DNA of 64,000 bases, taken from positions 248,001 to 312,000 of the forward strand of contig NZ_JAUTXR010000195.1 of assembly GCF_030658505.1 (NCBI RefSeq), written 5' to 3'. Both the position numbers and the translations under genes were made by a program. Below, in pieces: positions 36,379-47,362 of this stretch. Each line of letters opens with the position of its first letter. Position 1 is the first letter of the stretch. This stretch comes from Stenotrophomonas raiganjensis (SeqCode). GTDB lineage: Bacteria > Pseudomonadota > Gammaproteobacteria > Xanthomonadales > Xanthomonadaceae. The notes beneath the pieces are model-generated. The model searched no databases and was not told where the DNA came from. It saw only the letters and a list, made by a program, of their open reading frames with translations.

Positions 36379-36555
36379 ATGAGCGATGACAAGAAGAACA
36401 CCGGCAGCCCGGACCGGGATCGCATCAACGTCAACGAAGACTATGAACTGCAGTACTGGACCACGACGCTGGGTGTGTCAGCCGAGGATCTTCGGGCCGC
36501 GGTCGCCGAGGTCGGGCCCACCGCCGCTGCTGTACGCAAGCACCTGGGAAAGTAG
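36379..36555 (+). CDS. DUF3606 small protein
   Basis: A 58-residue protein: charged N-terminus, DRINVNEDYELQYWTTTLGVSAEDLRAAVAEVG and a basic tail. This is the DUF3606 pattern, in which the central helix-turn-helix-like segment is conserved. Function unknown; often near LigD or Ku. It ends 13 bases before ligD and is probably cotranscribed. Confidence 0.82.
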   Translation: MSDDKKNTGSPDRDRINVNEDYELQYWTTTLGVSAEDLRAAVAEVGPTAAAVRKHLGK

Positions 36556-36568
36556 CGCGGAGCTGCCC

Positions 36569-39118
36569 ATGTCACTGGTCGAGTACCGCCGCAAGCGTCG
36601 TTTTGACCAGACCAGGGAGCCCGAACCGGGCAAGGCGCTGCCAAAAGGCCAACGCGCCATTTTCGTGGTGCAGCTGCATCATGCCAGCCGCAGGCACTAC
36701 GACTTCCGCCTGCAGGTGGGTGACGCCCTGAAGAGCTGGGCCGTTCCCAAGGGCCCCAGCTACGACCCGAAGGTCAAGCGCATGGCGGTGGAGGTGGAGG
36801 ATCATCCCGTCGACTACGCAGCATTTGAAGGCGAGATTCCCAAAGGCCTGTATGGCGGCGGACATGTCGCCCAGTTCGACCACGGTGTGTGGGCCACGCA
36901 GGGCGACCCGGAAGCCCAGCTCGCCAAGGGCCATCTACGCTTCGAGCTGTTCGGCGCCAAGCTCAAGGGTGGATGGCATCTGGTCCGTTCCGGCAAGCCT
37001 GCGCGCCAGCCGCAGTGGCTGCTGTTCAAGGATGACGATGAATTTGCCAGCGACATCGAGGCAGACGATCTGCTGGCGGATGTTGCTGTAGCGCCCGCGG
37101 AGGACCTGAAGCGGGCCGGGGCCGGAAAGACCGCGAAGAAGAAACTCATGGTCGTACCCGCCACACGCACCCGACGAAAGAACTGGGCGAAGAAGGCCCT
37201 GGCGCTCAGCAAAGCGAAAAAGGCGGCAGCGCCGTCCGGGCCGTTTGAGCCGCAGTTGGCCAAGCTGGGCGAAGCGCCGCCCCAAGGCGCGCAGTGGGTG
37301 CATGAGATCAAATGGGATGGGTACCGCATCCTTGCTACGGTGGCTGAGGGCAACGTGCAGCTGTGGTCGCGGAACGCACTGGAATGGACCGGCAAGCTGC
37401 CTGAAATACGTGACGCGATCGCGTCACTGGGCCTGACCTCGGCGGCACTGGACGGCGAGCTCATCGCCGGCGCCGGCACCAAGGAAGACTTCAACCTGCT
37501 GCAGGCCACGCTCTCCGGCGAGCGGCAGGGCGTCCTGACGTATGCATTGTTCGATCTGCTGCATCTTGATGGCGTGGACGTCGCCGATGCGCCCTTGCTG
37601 GAACGCAAAGCCCTGCTGCACTCCGTGCTGGAGGGGCAGGGCAGGCCATTGGCGTTCAGTTCGCATGTGCAGGGGGATGGCGACGAGGCCTATCGCCTGG
37701 CCAGTGAGCAGCACTTCGAAGGCATCATTTCCAAGCGCGCCGATCGCAGCTACCACAGCGGCCGCAGTGAGGATTGGCGAAAGACCAAACAGCTGGCCAG
37801 CGACGAGTTCGCGGTGGTCGGATACACCGCGCCGAAGGGCAGCCGCACCGGGTTCGGCTCGCTGCTGCTGGCGAGGCCAGACCCGAAACATGGCTGGCTC
37901 TACGTCGGCCGCGTCGGGTCGGGGTTCTCGGACGAACTGATCGGCGAAGTCAGCAAGCGCATCGAAGGCGGCGGCGGCCGCAAGCCGACGGCGCACGTGC
38001 CCACCCAGGACACCGACCTTCGCGCCGCGACCTGGTTCGCACCGCGTTTCGTGGTGGAGGTCTTCTATCGCGGGATTGGCGGGCAGAAGCTGTTGCGCCA
38101 GGCATCGCTGAAGGCGGTACGGGCGGACAAGGACATCGCCGATCTCGAAGATTCCGATCGCTCCGGGCCGGCCATGCCCTCTGGTGGACAGCCCGCATCC
38201 ACGCTTCCTGCGCGCGATACGAAAAAGTCACCCGCTACCGGCCGCACACCGCCCGCGCTTTCGTCCCCCGGCAAGATCCTGTTTCCTGGCGATGGCTACA
38301 CCAAGCAGGAGGTATGGGACTACTACGCAGCAGTAATGGAGCACCTCCTGCCCGAGGTGGTTGATCGTCCGCTGTCGATCATCCGATGCCCCAGTGGCAC
38401 CGCAAAGCCCTGCTTCTTCCAGAAACACCACACAGCCGGGCTGGAACTGGTCGATCCGGTAAGGCTGAAGGAGGAAAGCGGCATCAACGCCCACTACCTG
38501 GTGGTGCGTGACGCGGCCAGCCTGCTTGAACTGGTGCAGTTCAACGCGTTGGAGTTCCACCCTTGGGGCAGTCACGCCGAAGCGCCCGACAAGGCCGACC
38601 GGGTGGTGTTCGATCTGGATCCAGGCCCGGACGTACCCTTTGCAGAGGTCAAGAAGGCGGCAACCGACATCCGCAAACTGCTGGCGCAGCTGGAGCTGGA
38701 ATCGTTCCTGCGTGTCTCCGGCGGCAAGGGCCTGCACGTGGTGGTGCCGCTCAACCCGGGATGCGACTGGGACCTGACCAAGCGCTTTGCGAAGGGCTTC
38801 GCCGATGCGCTGGCGCAATCCGAGCCCCAGCGATTCCTGGCAACGGCCACCAAAAGCCTCCGCAACGAGCGGATCTTCGTCGACTACCTGCGCAACGGGC
38901 GCGGTGCCACGGCAGTCGCGTCCTACTCGCTGCGGGCGCGGCCGGGCGCACCGGTCGCGTTGCCGATCGCCTGGGGCGATCTGGCGAAACTCAAGCGCGC
39001 AGACGCGTTCACGATCAAGGACGTGCCAGCAAAGCTCAAGCGGCGGCGCAAAGACCCCTGGGCCGGCATCGGGAAAGTGAAACAGAATCTGGCGCGCTGG
39101 GCGCAGGCAGACCCGTAG
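36569..39118 (+). CDS. ligD: ATP-dependent DNA ligase D
   Basis: An 849-residue non-homologous end-joining enzyme in the order phosphoesterase, ligase, polymerase. The phosphoesterase (about 1-170) has HHASRRHYDFRL. The adenylation domain has EIKWDGYR with Lys248 as nucleophile, then the OB domain. From about 560 the primase-polymerase domain has DLDPGPD and a VSGGKGLHVVVPL motif. It repairs double-strand breaks with Ku, whose gene is not in this window. GGAG precedes the ATG. Nearby repair and peroxide genes suit desiccation or oxidative-damage survival. Confidence 0.95.
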   Translation: MSLVEYRRKRRFDQTREPEPGKALPKGQRAIFVVQLHHASRRHYDFRLQVGDALKSWAVPKGPSYDPKVKRMAVEVEDHPVDYAAFEGEIPKGLYGGGHVAQFDHGVWATQGDPEAQLAKGHLRFELFGAKLKGGWHLVRSGKPARQPQWLLFKDDDEFASDIEADDLLADVAVAPAEDLKRAGAGKTAKKKLMVVPATRTRRKNWAKKALALSKAKKAAAPSGPFEPQLAKLGEAPPQGAQWVHEIKWDGYRILATVAEGNVQLWSRNALEWTGKLPEIRDAIASLGLTSAALDGELIAGAGTKEDFNLLQATLSGERQGVLTYALFDLLHLDGVDVADAPLLERKALLHSVLEGQGRPLAFSSHVQGDGDEAYRLASEQHFEGIISKRADRSYHSGRSEDWRKTKQLASDEFAVVGYTAPKGSRTGFGSLLLARPDPKHGWLYVGRVGSGFSDELIGEVSKRIEGGGGRKPTAHVPTQDTDLRAATWFAPRFVVEVFYRGIGGQKLLRQASLKAVRADKDIADLEDSDRSGPAMPSGGQPASTLPARDTKKSPATGRTPPALSSPGKILFPGDGYTKQEVWDYYAAVMEHLLPEVVDRPLSIIRCPSGTAKPCFFQKHHTAGLELVDPVRLKEESGINAHYLVVRDAASLLELVQFNALEFHPWGSHAEAPDKADRVVFDLDPGPDVPFAEVKKAATDIRKLLAQLELESFLRVSGGKGLHVVVPLNPGCDWDLTKRFAKGFADALAQSEPQRFLATATKSLRNERIFVDYLRNGRGATAVASYSLRARPGAPVALPIAWGDLAKLKRADAFTIKDVPAKLKRRRKDPWAGIGKVKQNLARWAQADP

Positions 39119-39125
39119 CCCGCGA

Positions 39126-39386
39126 CTACGCGTCGGATGCGTGCGCGCTGCCGGGCAGGACATGATCGCATTCGACCAGCCGCGCGTTGCTGACCGTCTG
39201 GCGCGAAGGACAAGCGCCGCACACCAGCGTCGTTCCACCGGGCACCGCCCCCAACGCGTCCCCCGACAACTGTGTAATCCCGCCGCAGGTGTTGCAGCGC
39301 ACGCGAATGGACCTGACGCGCTCAATACCCTGCACGCCGGAAACAGCGTCCAGCTCCAGAACATGGAAAAGGCCGGTATTGGGCAT
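39126..39386 (-). CDS. Small zinc-ribbon-like protein
   Basis: An 86-residue protein with two CxxC pairs (CNTCGG and CGAC) about 30 residues apart, as in a zinc ribbon, and a hydrophobic N-terminal half. GGGAG is six or seven bases before the ATG at 39386. It is convergent with ligD. No family was recognised. Confidence 0.55.
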   Translation of the reverse strand: MPNTGLFHVLELDAVSGVQGIERVRSIRVRCNTCGGITQLSGDALGAVPGGTTLVCGACPSRQTVSNARLVECDHVLPGSAHASDA

Positions 39387-39576
39387 GGGGCGCTCCCGAG
39401 TCATCTGGCCCAAGCGTAAACGATCCATGGCATGGGGGGGGGCAGGCGTCCTGCATGCCGCTTGTCAGCTGGAACCCAACTGATTCACAAAATGCACATG
39501 ATGGGAACAACTGCGGGACGCAGCTGGCCTATCCTAGGGCCACGGAATCTGGGGGGATTCGCTACAGGAGCAGCCA

Positions 39577-40026
39577 ATGCCGATCAGGGCAGTCGCATAC
39601 GTCAGCGAAGCGGGCCCAGCCGTTGCTGGTGATCCGTTCGGCCTGGGCAGCGGAAAGCTCGACGATCTGGTCGATGATGCCGCCCGCTTCAACCGCAGTG
39701 CCGGCGTCACCGGCGTCCTGCTGTTCGACGGCAGCCGCTTCCTGCAGTACATGGAGGGGCCCGAAGACGGCTTGAGGGTGGCGTATTCGCGGGTGGTGGG
39801 CGGCTCCAGCCATACCGGGCTTATCGAGTTGCAGCGCGGCAGGGTGGGCAACCGGCGGCTCCCGTTCTGGCCGATGCGCTGGCTGCCCACCCAACCCGAG
39901 CAGTTGAAGCTTCTTGCCCGCGCAGACTGGTCAGGGTTCGCCCAGCACAGCGGTGACGATGCGCCAACCGAGACGGCGATGGATATCCTGGCCAGGTTGG
40001 TGGAACCCTACGCGGTCGCGGCGTGA
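39577..40026 (+). CDS. BLUF-domain blue-light receptor 3
   Basis: A 149-residue BLUF protein with Tyr8, Asn39 and Gln57 (AVAYVS, RFNRSAG, FLQYMEG). A seven-residue insertion after residue 15 shifts the last two relative to sisters 1 and 2. RGRVGNRRLPFWPMRW ends the core, and a short helical tail follows. No output domain. CTATCCT at 39528-39534 resembles a stationary-phase sigma -10 box, but promoter assignment is weak. Confidence 0.9.
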   Translation: MPIRAVAYVSEAGPAVAGDPFGLGSGKLDDLVDDAARFNRSAGVTGVLLFDGSRFLQYMEGPEDGLRVAYSRVVGGSSHTGLIELQRGRVGNRRLPFWPMRWLPTQPEQLKLLARADWSGFAQHSGDDAPTETAMDILARLVEPYAVAA

Positions 40027-40035
40027 TCCACCGGC

Positions 40036-40266
40036 CTAGCGGCCTCCATAGCGCGCCTCCCATGGAATCTCTCCGCTGCACGCGTTGAGGTGCCCGGTGC
40101 GCATCACGCAATACAGCCGGGCCTCCGGGTCTGCACTGGCAGCAATGTAGTCCAGTGCCTCGGCAAGCATGCGGACGAACAGCTGCTCGGGGTAGAACGC
40201 TGCCCAGGTCGGCAGCAGTTCGTCCAGTTGCGCGATCATCAGATCGATTTCCAGGTGCGTGCTCAC
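40036..40266 (-). CDS. Hypothetical protein
   Basis: A 76-residue acidic helical protein, GTG start at 40266 with AGGAGG eight bases upstream. Phrases LIAQLDELLPTWAAFYPEQLFVRMLAEALDYI suggest two amphipathic helices. It converges on BLUF 3 with nine bases between stops. Not recognised. Confidence 0.5.
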   Translation of the reverse strand: MSTHLEIDLMIAQLDELLPTWAAFYPEQLFVRMLAEALDYIAASADPEARLYCVMRTGHLNACSGEIPWEARYGGR

Positions 40267-40490
40267 TGCCTGATCCTCCTTCCAGGCACGTTAACGACCA
40301 CGCTGCAAGCAGAGAGTTGCGGTTCGCAGAGGCGGCACAGGCGTGTTGCCCACGCAACGCTCACCTGGTCTTGATCATGGCGTTGATCGTGGCAGCGCGT
40401 GGGCATTTTCTGCACGGCCACGCCACCGCCATTTCACCCGCAAAGGCGTATCAGAGAGGCCTCCCAGCTGAAGCTGCAAGGATCCCTTTC

Positions 40491-42011
40491 ATGTCCGAAC
40501 CGTTCCCGCGCGCCAGCTTATGGTCAGCTGACACCAAGTCGCATTGCTTCCGCCCCCTTGCCGGCACGACGCGCGCTGACGTGCTGGTGGTGGGCGCCGG
40601 CATGACCGGCCTGCTGACAGCGTCCCGCCTGGCGGATAGCGGCCTGGATGTGCTGGTGGTCGATGCGGGGCCCATCGGCGGGCGCAATACGGTGATGTCC
40701 ACGGGCAATCTTTACGCGCCCGTCTCCCGGCTGGCAGAACTGGTCTCGCGCTGGGGCGGCGACACGGCCAGTCGTATCGTGCAGTGGCGGCAGCAGGCGC
40801 TGCGCGCCATCGAAACGCTGGTTCATCGCTACGATCTGCGTTGCGGCTTCGAACGCGTGGCCATGCAGTACGGCATGCAGGAGCGCACGCGCGAGGTCAC
40901 GACGCGATTCGAGCGTGAACTCCAAGCCTATCAGCGCGTTGGCCTACAGTGCGAACACCGGCAGTCCGGTCTACCGTTCGCATTGGGCCACGCGTTCCGT
41001 GTTCCCGATCAGGCGCAGTTGGATCCGGCGGCCTTCTGCAGGGAGCTGGCGCGACACCTTGTGGGCCGGGTGCGCATCCACGACTGGACCCAGATCAGCA
41101 GCATCGAGGCATCAGCAGGCGTTGCCACCACCGCCCTTGGCGGCCGCATCCATGCCAGGCACCTCGTGCTCGCCACCCATTCGCCAGCGGGATTCAACCT
41201 GGTGCAGGCCGAGATGGAGGTGTACCGCGAGTACGGCGTGGCGGTGCCGGCTGCCAATCCGCCAGCGGCAGGTATTCATTGGGTCGCCGATCGGCACCGC
41301 TCGCTGCGCGGGGTGCGCGGTACTGATGGCCGCGACTGGCTGGTGCTGGTCGGCCAGACACATCGCACCGGCGAAACGCCGGCGATGGATCCGGCACAGC
41401 ATCTGGTCGCCGACGCGCGTCGCAATTTCACCGTGCAGGGCGAGCCGCTGTGCTGGTCGGCGCAGCAGTTCCGTGCAGCCGACCAGTTGCCCTACATCGG
41501 CAGCAGCGCGCACGACAATGTGTGGGTCGCTACCGGCTATGGGCCGGACGGTTTGACCTGGGCAGGCGTGGCCGCGCGCGCGATCACCGAGGGAATCATG
41601 GGTACGACCAGCGAGATCGAGCAGCTGCTCAGCCCCATGCGTTTCACGCCGGTGCGCTCGGCCGCTGGCTGGGCCCGCACCAACGCCACGGTGGTGCGGC
41701 ACATGGTGGGAGATCGCCTTGCCACGGCGCCGTCACACTCACCCAGTGAACTGGCCCGTGGTTGCGGCGCACTGCTGGACGTGGATGGAAAGCGGACCGC
41801 CGTCTACCGCGATGAGCACGGCCAGCTGCACGCGATGTCGGCGCTGTGCCCGCACCTCAAGTGCGCTGTCCAATGGAATGACCATGAGCGCACATGGGAT
41901 TGCCCGTGCCATGGCAGCCGCTTTTCCGCCACCGGGGCGCTCCTGGAAGGCCCCGCCAGGCGGGGCCTCGCACCAGAACCGCTGCAGGCGAAGCAGCCGC
42001 CTGAGTGCTGA
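40491..42011 (+). CDS. FAD-dependent oxidoreductase with Rieske domain
   Basis: A 506-residue two-domain enzyme. The N-terminus has the dinucleotide motif VLVVGAGMTGLLTA, followed by a DAO-type FAD fold (about residues 25-400). The C-terminal 100 residues are a Rieske [2Fe-2S] domain with CPHLKC and CPCHGSRF ligands. Similar proteins are common in stress-gene neighbourhoods of soil bacteria but substrate is unknown. The frame is open upstream; ATG at 40491 gives a normal N-terminus. Confidence 0.87.
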   Translation: MSEPFPRASLWSADTKSHCFRPLAGTTRADVLVVGAGMTGLLTASRLADSGLDVLVVDAGPIGGRNTVMSTGNLYAPVSRLAELVSRWGGDTASRIVQWRQQALRAIETLVHRYDLRCGFERVAMQYGMQERTREVTTRFERELQAYQRVGLQCEHRQSGLPFALGHAFRVPDQAQLDPAAFCRELARHLVGRVRIHDWTQISSIEASAGVATTALGGRIHARHLVLATHSPAGFNLVQAEMEVYREYGVAVPAANPPAAGIHWVADRHRSLRGVRGTDGRDWLVLVGQTHRTGETPAMDPAQHLVADARRNFTVQGEPLCWSAQQFRAADQLPYIGSSAHDNVWVATGYGPDGLTWAGVAARAITEGIMGTTSEIEQLLSPMRFTPVRSAAGWARTNATVVRHMVGDRLATAPSHSPSELARGCGALLDVDGKRTAVYRDEHGQLHAMSALCPHLKCAVQWNDHERTWDCPCHGSRFSATGALLEGPARRGLAPEPLQAKQPPEC

Positions 42012-42014
42012 ATC

Positions 42015-42760
<746 letters not shown>

Positions 42761-42962
42761 TCAAGGGTGCGACAACGTGGCGTCAAGCCTTCAGCCAAGG
42801 CGCGTTAACAATCGGCCGCGTGGCGCGGTTGGCGTGGGCCACCTGGCGTTCCGACGCTACATGCAAGCACGCATCCCCTCGCACCGTTCACCCCGTAGCA
42901 GTGACAATAAGCGCCTGCGTGCGCGGGCGCGCATTCCCCTCATTGGCCGCAGGATCGCGAAG

Positions 42963-45611
42963 ATGTCCAACACCCCTTTTGGCGAGTCGTCATGTGCTGC
43001 TGCAGCCAGCGGTTGCATTGAGGTGCGCGGTGCGCGCGAGCACAACCTCAAGAATGTAGACGTCTCCATCCCGCGCAATGCACTGGTGGTGTTCTCCGGG
43101 GTGTCCGGTTCCGGCAAGTCTTCGTTGGCCTTCGGTACCGTCTTCGCCGAGGCGCAGCGACGCTACTTCGAGTCCGTCGCGCCGTATGCGCGCCGCTTGA
43201 TCGAACAGGCGGGCGTGCCCGACGTCGATGCCATCGACGGGCTGCCACCGGCGGTCGCCCTGCAGCAGCAGCGCGGCGCCAGCAACGCGCGCTCATCGGT
43301 GGGTAGCGTTACGACGCTGTCCAGTCTGGTACGCATGATGTACTCGCGCGCAGGCGCCTACCCGGCCAACCAGCCGATGCTGTACGCCGAGGACTTTTCG
43401 CCCAACACGCCGCAGGGTGCCTGCAGTACCTGCCATGGCCTGGGGCACGTCTACGAGGTGACCGAAGCGCTGATGGTTCCGGACCCGTCGCTGAGCATCC
43501 GCGAACGCGCCATCGCGTCCTGGCCGCCGGCATGGCATGGCCAGAATCTTCGCGACATCCTGGTCACCCTTGGCTACGACATCGACGTGCCATGGAAGAA
43601 GCTGCCGAAGAAGGACCGCGACTGGATCCTGTTCACCGAGGAAACGCCCAGCGTGCCGGTCTATGCCGGGTTCACGCCCGCCGAGACCCGCGCCGCGCTC
43701 AAGCGCAAGCTGGAGCCCAGCTACATGGGCACGTACACCGGCGCACGCCGCTACGTACTGCACACCTTCGCCAACACCCAGAGCGCGCTGATGCGCAAAC
43801 GGGTGTCCCGCTACATGGAAGGCAGACTGTGTCCGGCCTGCCACGGAAAGCGCCTGAAGCCGGAGGCACTTTCGGTCACCTTCGCCGGCGTGGATATCGG
43901 CGAGTTCATGCGGCTGCCGCTGGATCAGCTGGCAGACCTGCTGGAGCCCATAGCGCAGGGCGACTTCGGCGCACACAGCAAGGGCGCACGTACCAGCAGA
44001 AATGCAACACCGCGCGATCGCGCCCGGCGGGCAGCAGGTGGCCGGGCGGCCCACGAGGGCGCCCCCGATGTGCGACTGACCTCGGCCCTATCGGAAGAAA
44101 AGCGCTTGGCGGCACAGCGGCTTGCGGGCGGGGTCATGGCGCGGGTACGGCAGCTGCGTGGGCTGGGTCTGGGCTATCTCTCGCTGGATCGCGCCACGCC
44201 CACGCTATCGGCCGGCGAGCTGCAGCGCCTGCGGCTCGCCACACAGCTCAGCTCGTTGCTGTTCGGCGTGCTGTACGTGCTCGACGAGCCCTCGGCCGGC
44301 CTGCATCCGGCTGACAGCCAGGCGCTGTACGACGCGCTGGACCGGCTACGCGACGGCGGCAACTCGGTGTTCGTTGTCGAGCACGATCTGGACCTGATGC
44401 GCCGCGCACAGTGGCTGGTGGATGTGGGACCGCAGGCGGGGGAGCACGGCGGGCGCATTCTTTACAGTGGCGAGCCCGACGGCCTGCGCCGGATCCAGGA
44501 GTCGCGCACGGCCTTGTATCTGTTCGACCAGGTGCCCACACCCGCCAGCCGGCAGCGCAGTGCCACCAGCTGGCTGGAGCTGAAGGGCATCCATCGCCAC
44601 AACCTGCAGGGCGTGGATGCACAAGTGCCGCTGGGGCTGCTGACGGCAGTGACCGGCATTTCCGGGTCGGGCAAGTCCAGCCTGATGGCACAGGCGCTAC
44701 CCGAGCTGATGCTGCTGCACCTGGGGCACGAGACCGTAGATGACAGCGCCGAGAGCACGCCCGCGGACGGGCCGACCGTGATCGAAGCCACGCGGGGCCA
44801 GCTGGCCGGCGATGTGGACGCTATTCAACGCGTGGTGCAGGTCGACCAGAAGCCCATCGGCCGCACGCCACGCTCCAACCTGGCCACCTACACCGGCCTG
44901 TTCGACCACGTGCGCAAGCTGTTCGCCGCGACACCCGACGCACGCCGCCGTCGTTTCGATGCGGGCCGCTTCTCGTTCAACGTGGCCAAGGGTCGGTGCG
45001 AAACCTGCGAAGGCGAGGGGTTCGTCAGTGTCGAACTGCTGTTCATGCCCAGCGTCTATGCGCCATGCCCCACCTGCCGTGGCGCCCGCTACAACGAGAC
45101 CACGCTGAAGGTGCAATGGAACGGCCGCAACATCGCCGAGGTCCTGCAGATGACGGTGGACCAGGCGCATGCGTTCTTCACCGAAGAAGACGCCGTTGCC
45201 CGCCCGCTGCGGTTGCTGAAGGAGATCGGACTGGGCTACCTGCGGCTGGGCCAGCCGGCCACGGAACTATCAGGCGGCGAGGCGCAACGCATCAAGCTGG
45301 TGACCGAGCTGCAGCGCAGCCAGCGCGGGCGCACGCTGTACGTGCTGGATGAACCCACCACCGGCCTTCATGCATCTGACGCGGACAGGTTGCTGGTGCA
45401 GCTGCAGCGGCTGGTGGACGCGGGAAACACCGTGGTGATGATCGAGCACGACATGCGCTCTGTCGCACAGGCGGACTGGGTGATTGATGTCGGTCCGGGT
45501 GCAGGTGGTGCCGGTGGCACCATCGTGGCGAAGGGCACGCCGCAGCAGGTGGCGCGGGCCAAAGGCAGCAGGACGGCGCCGTTCCTGGCGAAGGAGCTGG
45601 CTTCTCTGTAG
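42963..45611 (+). CDS. UvrA-like excinuclease ATPase (paralogue)
   Basis: An 882-residue tandem ABC ATPase of the UvrA family. Walker A boxes read GVSGSGKSS near residue 45 and GISGSGKSS in the second half; signatures are [12 protein letters not shown] and [11 protein letters not shown]. Zinc-module cysteines occur as CSTCHG, CPACHG, CETCEG and CPTCRG. It is shorter than housekeeping UvrA (about 940), and the linker between halves contains a basic low-complexity stretch ([24 protein letters not shown]). It is thus likely a UvrA2-type paralogue linked to damage or drug tolerance. Start at ATG 42963 with AGGA upstream. Confidence 0.88.
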   Translation: MSNTPFGESSCAAAASGCIEVRGAREHNLKNVDVSIPRNALVVFSGVSGSGKSSLAFGTVFAEAQRRYFESVAPYARRLIEQAGVPDVDAIDGLPPAVALQQQRGASNARSSVGSVTTLSSLVRMMYSRAGAYPANQPMLYAEDFSPNTPQGACSTCHGLGHVYEVTEALMVPDPSLSIRERAIASWPPAWHGQNLRDILVTLGYDIDVPWKKLPKKDRDWILFTEETPSVPVYAGFTPAETRAALKRKLEPSYMGTYTGARRYVLHTFANTQSALMRKRVSRYMEGRLCPACHGKRLKPEALSVTFAGVDIGEFMRLPLDQLADLLEPIAQGDFGAHSKGARTSRNATPRDRARRAAGGRAAHEGAPDVRLTSALSEEKRLAAQRLAGGVMARVRQLRGLGLGYLSLDRATPTLSAGELQRLRLATQLSSLLFGVLYVLDEPSAGLHPADSQALYDALDRLRDGGNSVFVVEHDLDLMRRAQWLVDVGPQAGEHGGRILYSGEPDGLRRIQESRTALYLFDQVPTPASRQRSATSWLELKGIHRHNLQGVDAQVPLGLLTAVTGISGSGKSSLMAQALPELMLLHLGHETVDDSAESTPADGPTVIEATRGQLAGDVDAIQRVVQVDQKPIGRTPRSNLATYTGLFDHVRKLFAATPDARRRRFDAGRFSFNVAKGRCETCEGEGFVSVELLFMPSVYAPCPTCRGARYNETTLKVQWNGRNIAEVLQMTVDQAHAFFTEEDAVARPLRLLKEIGLGYLRLGQPATELSGGEAQRIKLVTELQRSQRGRTLYVLDEPTTGLHASDADRLLVQLQRLVDAGNTVVMIEHDMRSVAQADWVIDVGPGAGGAGGTIVAKGTPQQVARAKGSRTAPFLAKELASL

Positions 45612-45633
45612 AGCCGAGCCATGGTCGGCTGAT
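45608..45633. repeat. SMAG-like GTAG palindrome 1
   Basis: GTAGAGCCGAGCCATGGTCG with the following GCTGAT forms AGCCGA/TCGGCT arms. It begins in the last codon of the uvrA-like gene (its TAG stop is part of the repeat). GTAG-headed palindromes of this form are the SMAG family of S. maltophilia. Confidence 0.7.
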
Positions 45634-45680
45634 GCACTTCGTACATCCTCAAGCCTGGCATCCACCCGTCGCTGCAGTCT

Positions 45681-45719
45681 CTGCCCCTGATCCATTCCAG
45701 CACGACTGGATCAGGGCAG
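45681..45719. terminator. Bidirectional terminator hairpin
   Basis: CTGCCCCTGATCCA and TGGATCAGGGCAG pair over 13 bp with a one-base bulge and a 12-base loop. It lies between the convergent uvrA-like and secreted-protein genes and overlaps the latter's stop. Confidence 0.65.
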
Positions 45720-46163
45720 TTCCTTCGCCTGATCCAACAAATGAATCGTCATGATCGGGCCGGTGCAGGCCGGTGGGATGGTCGCGACAAGGCTCGAGCG
45801 GAGCAGTTCACTTCCATGACCTCCTCCGAACGATGCCATGGCTCCAAACTCCACCATTCTCTCCGATCGCGCGTCCTGCACCCCAATGGGGATGTCTGCC
45901 TTCATGGCCAGCGAGTAACCATGGGGCCATGCTGCAAGGTATGCCGTCCCCGCTGGATTCACGAAGTAGACACAGCCGTTGATTGGCCTCAGCACACCTC
46001 TGAACAGCCCGGTTGCAAGGACTGCGTCCTGTGCAGGCGAAAGTCTGACAAGCACAACAGATCGAGCCTCATTGGCGCTTGCCGATAGGACCGCGGATGC
46101 GCTGGCCGCAATCATCCAGAACAGGAGCGCCGCGAGTCTGGTTGAAGACCTGCCAAGTGCCAT
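45711..46163 (-). CDS. Secreted hypothetical protein
   Basis: A 150-residue protein with a signal peptide (hydrophobic [21 protein letters not shown]). The mature part is short beta strands with two cysteines (INGCVYF, IPPACTG) that could form a disulfide. The ATG at 46163 is chosen because GGGAG is six bases upstream; an ATG at 46169 is too close to it. No family recognised. Confidence 0.55.
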   Translation of the reverse strand: MALGRSSTRLAALLFWMIAASASAVLSASANEARSVVLVRLSPAQDAVLATGLFRGVLRPINGCVYFVNPAGTAYLAAWPHGYSLAMKADIPIGVQDARSERMVEFGAMASFGGGHGSELLRSSLVATIPPACTGPIMTIHLLDQAKELP

Positions 46164-46308
46164 CGACATCTCCCGTCTCCATGCAAAAGCCAGCTGTCGT
46201 CCTGAACGGAATGCGCTTGCACTATCAGCATTCCAGTTGTGCCGACCTTAATGGCACGGACATTCCTCATCAGTATCCGTGATCACACTCAGCACCGAGG
46301 CTCTGGCA

Positions 46309-47229
46309 TTACCCAGGGCCATCTCCAACGCCTTGCAGCCGGGCCTGGATGAATTCCAGCAACGACCGAACCCGCGCGGTAACCGAGTGCCGGTGGCTGT
46401 AGGCGCCGAGCAGCTGTAGCGGCGCCGGGCTCAGGTCCAGCTGTACCCTCTGCAGCCGGCCTGCGGCGAGGTCTTCCCGGCAGGGGTAAGCCGCAACGAT
46501 AGCGAAGCCCAGCCCCTGGCGCGCGCCCGCCACCGCGAGCTCCCCGCTGTTGACCCGATAGCGGCTGCGCACCGGCACCTTCACGATGTTCCCCGCAGCG
46601 TCGACAAACTGCCAGGGTTGGCCCTTCAGTGCAGAAGCGGTGGTGATGCAAGGCAAGGACTTCAGTTCGCGCACCTGGCGCGGCATCCCAACCCTGGCCA
46701 GCAATGCCGGCGCGGCCACCACGATGCTCGGCAATGTCGCCAGTTCGCGGGTGATGAAGGCACTGTCGTCCTGCGGTCCGCGGTGGAAGAAGAGGGCGAG
46801 ATCCATGTCATCCCGCAGCGCTTCAGGGCCGCTCTGCCGCGTGTCGCACTCCAGTTCAATGCGGGGATGGAGACTGCAGAACTCGGCGAGGATGGGAGCG
46901 AGCAGCCTGGGCGCTTCGTTCGGCATGCTCATCCTCAGCAGCCCCTTCAGTTCGCGCTGCACCGCGCCCAGCTCCTCCTCGGTTGAGAGCAGGGCGTCGA
47001 GCAGGGGCTTGGAGCGCGCGTACAGCAACCTGCCAGCTTCGGTCATGCGCAGGTGGCGGGTGCTGCGTTCCAGCAGCCGAACCCCCAGCCTGCGTTCCAG
47101 CGAAGCGACGTGGCGGCTGACGTTGGAAGCAGGCAGGGCCAGCAGGCGGGCCGCGCCGGAAAAGCTCTGCTCGTCTACCACGGCCACGAAGACGCGGACG
47201 GTGTTCAGGTCGAAGCTGCTACGCATCAT
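46309..47229 (-). CDS. LysR-family regulator
   Basis: A 306-residue LTTR. Winged helix-turn-helix at residues 8-65 (FVAVVDEQSFSGAARLLALPASNVSRHVASLERRLGVRLLER) followed by the effector domain, which includes GELAVAGARQGLGFAIV. It is divergent from the FAD monooxygenase gene and probably controls it; the 133-bp gap contains both promoters. Effector unknown. Confidence 0.88.
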   Translation of the reverse strand: MMRSSFDLNTVRVFVAVVDEQSFSGAARLLALPASNVSRHVASLERRLGVRLLERSTRHLRMTEAGRLLYARSKPLLDALLSTEEELGAVQRELKGLLRMSMPNEAPRLLAPILAEFCSLHPRIELECDTRQSGPEALRDDMDLALFFHRGPQDDSAFITRELATLPSIVVAAPALLARVGMPRQVRELKSLPCITTASALKGQPWQFVDAAGNIVKVPVRSRYRVNSGELAVAGARQGLGFAIVAAYPCREDLAAGRLQRVQLDLSPAPLQLLGAYSHRHSVTARVRSLLEFIQARLQGVGDGPG

Positions 47230-47362
47230 TGTCCCGTCAGAGGTATGAATATCTCTCGTTTTTTCATGCTAGTTGGCATGATCGGCAGAGTCCAGACTGC
47301 ACGCCCGTCCCACGGATGCCCCGCTGCGGCGCGTCCGGGCGAATCGAAAGGGCTGCATCAGA

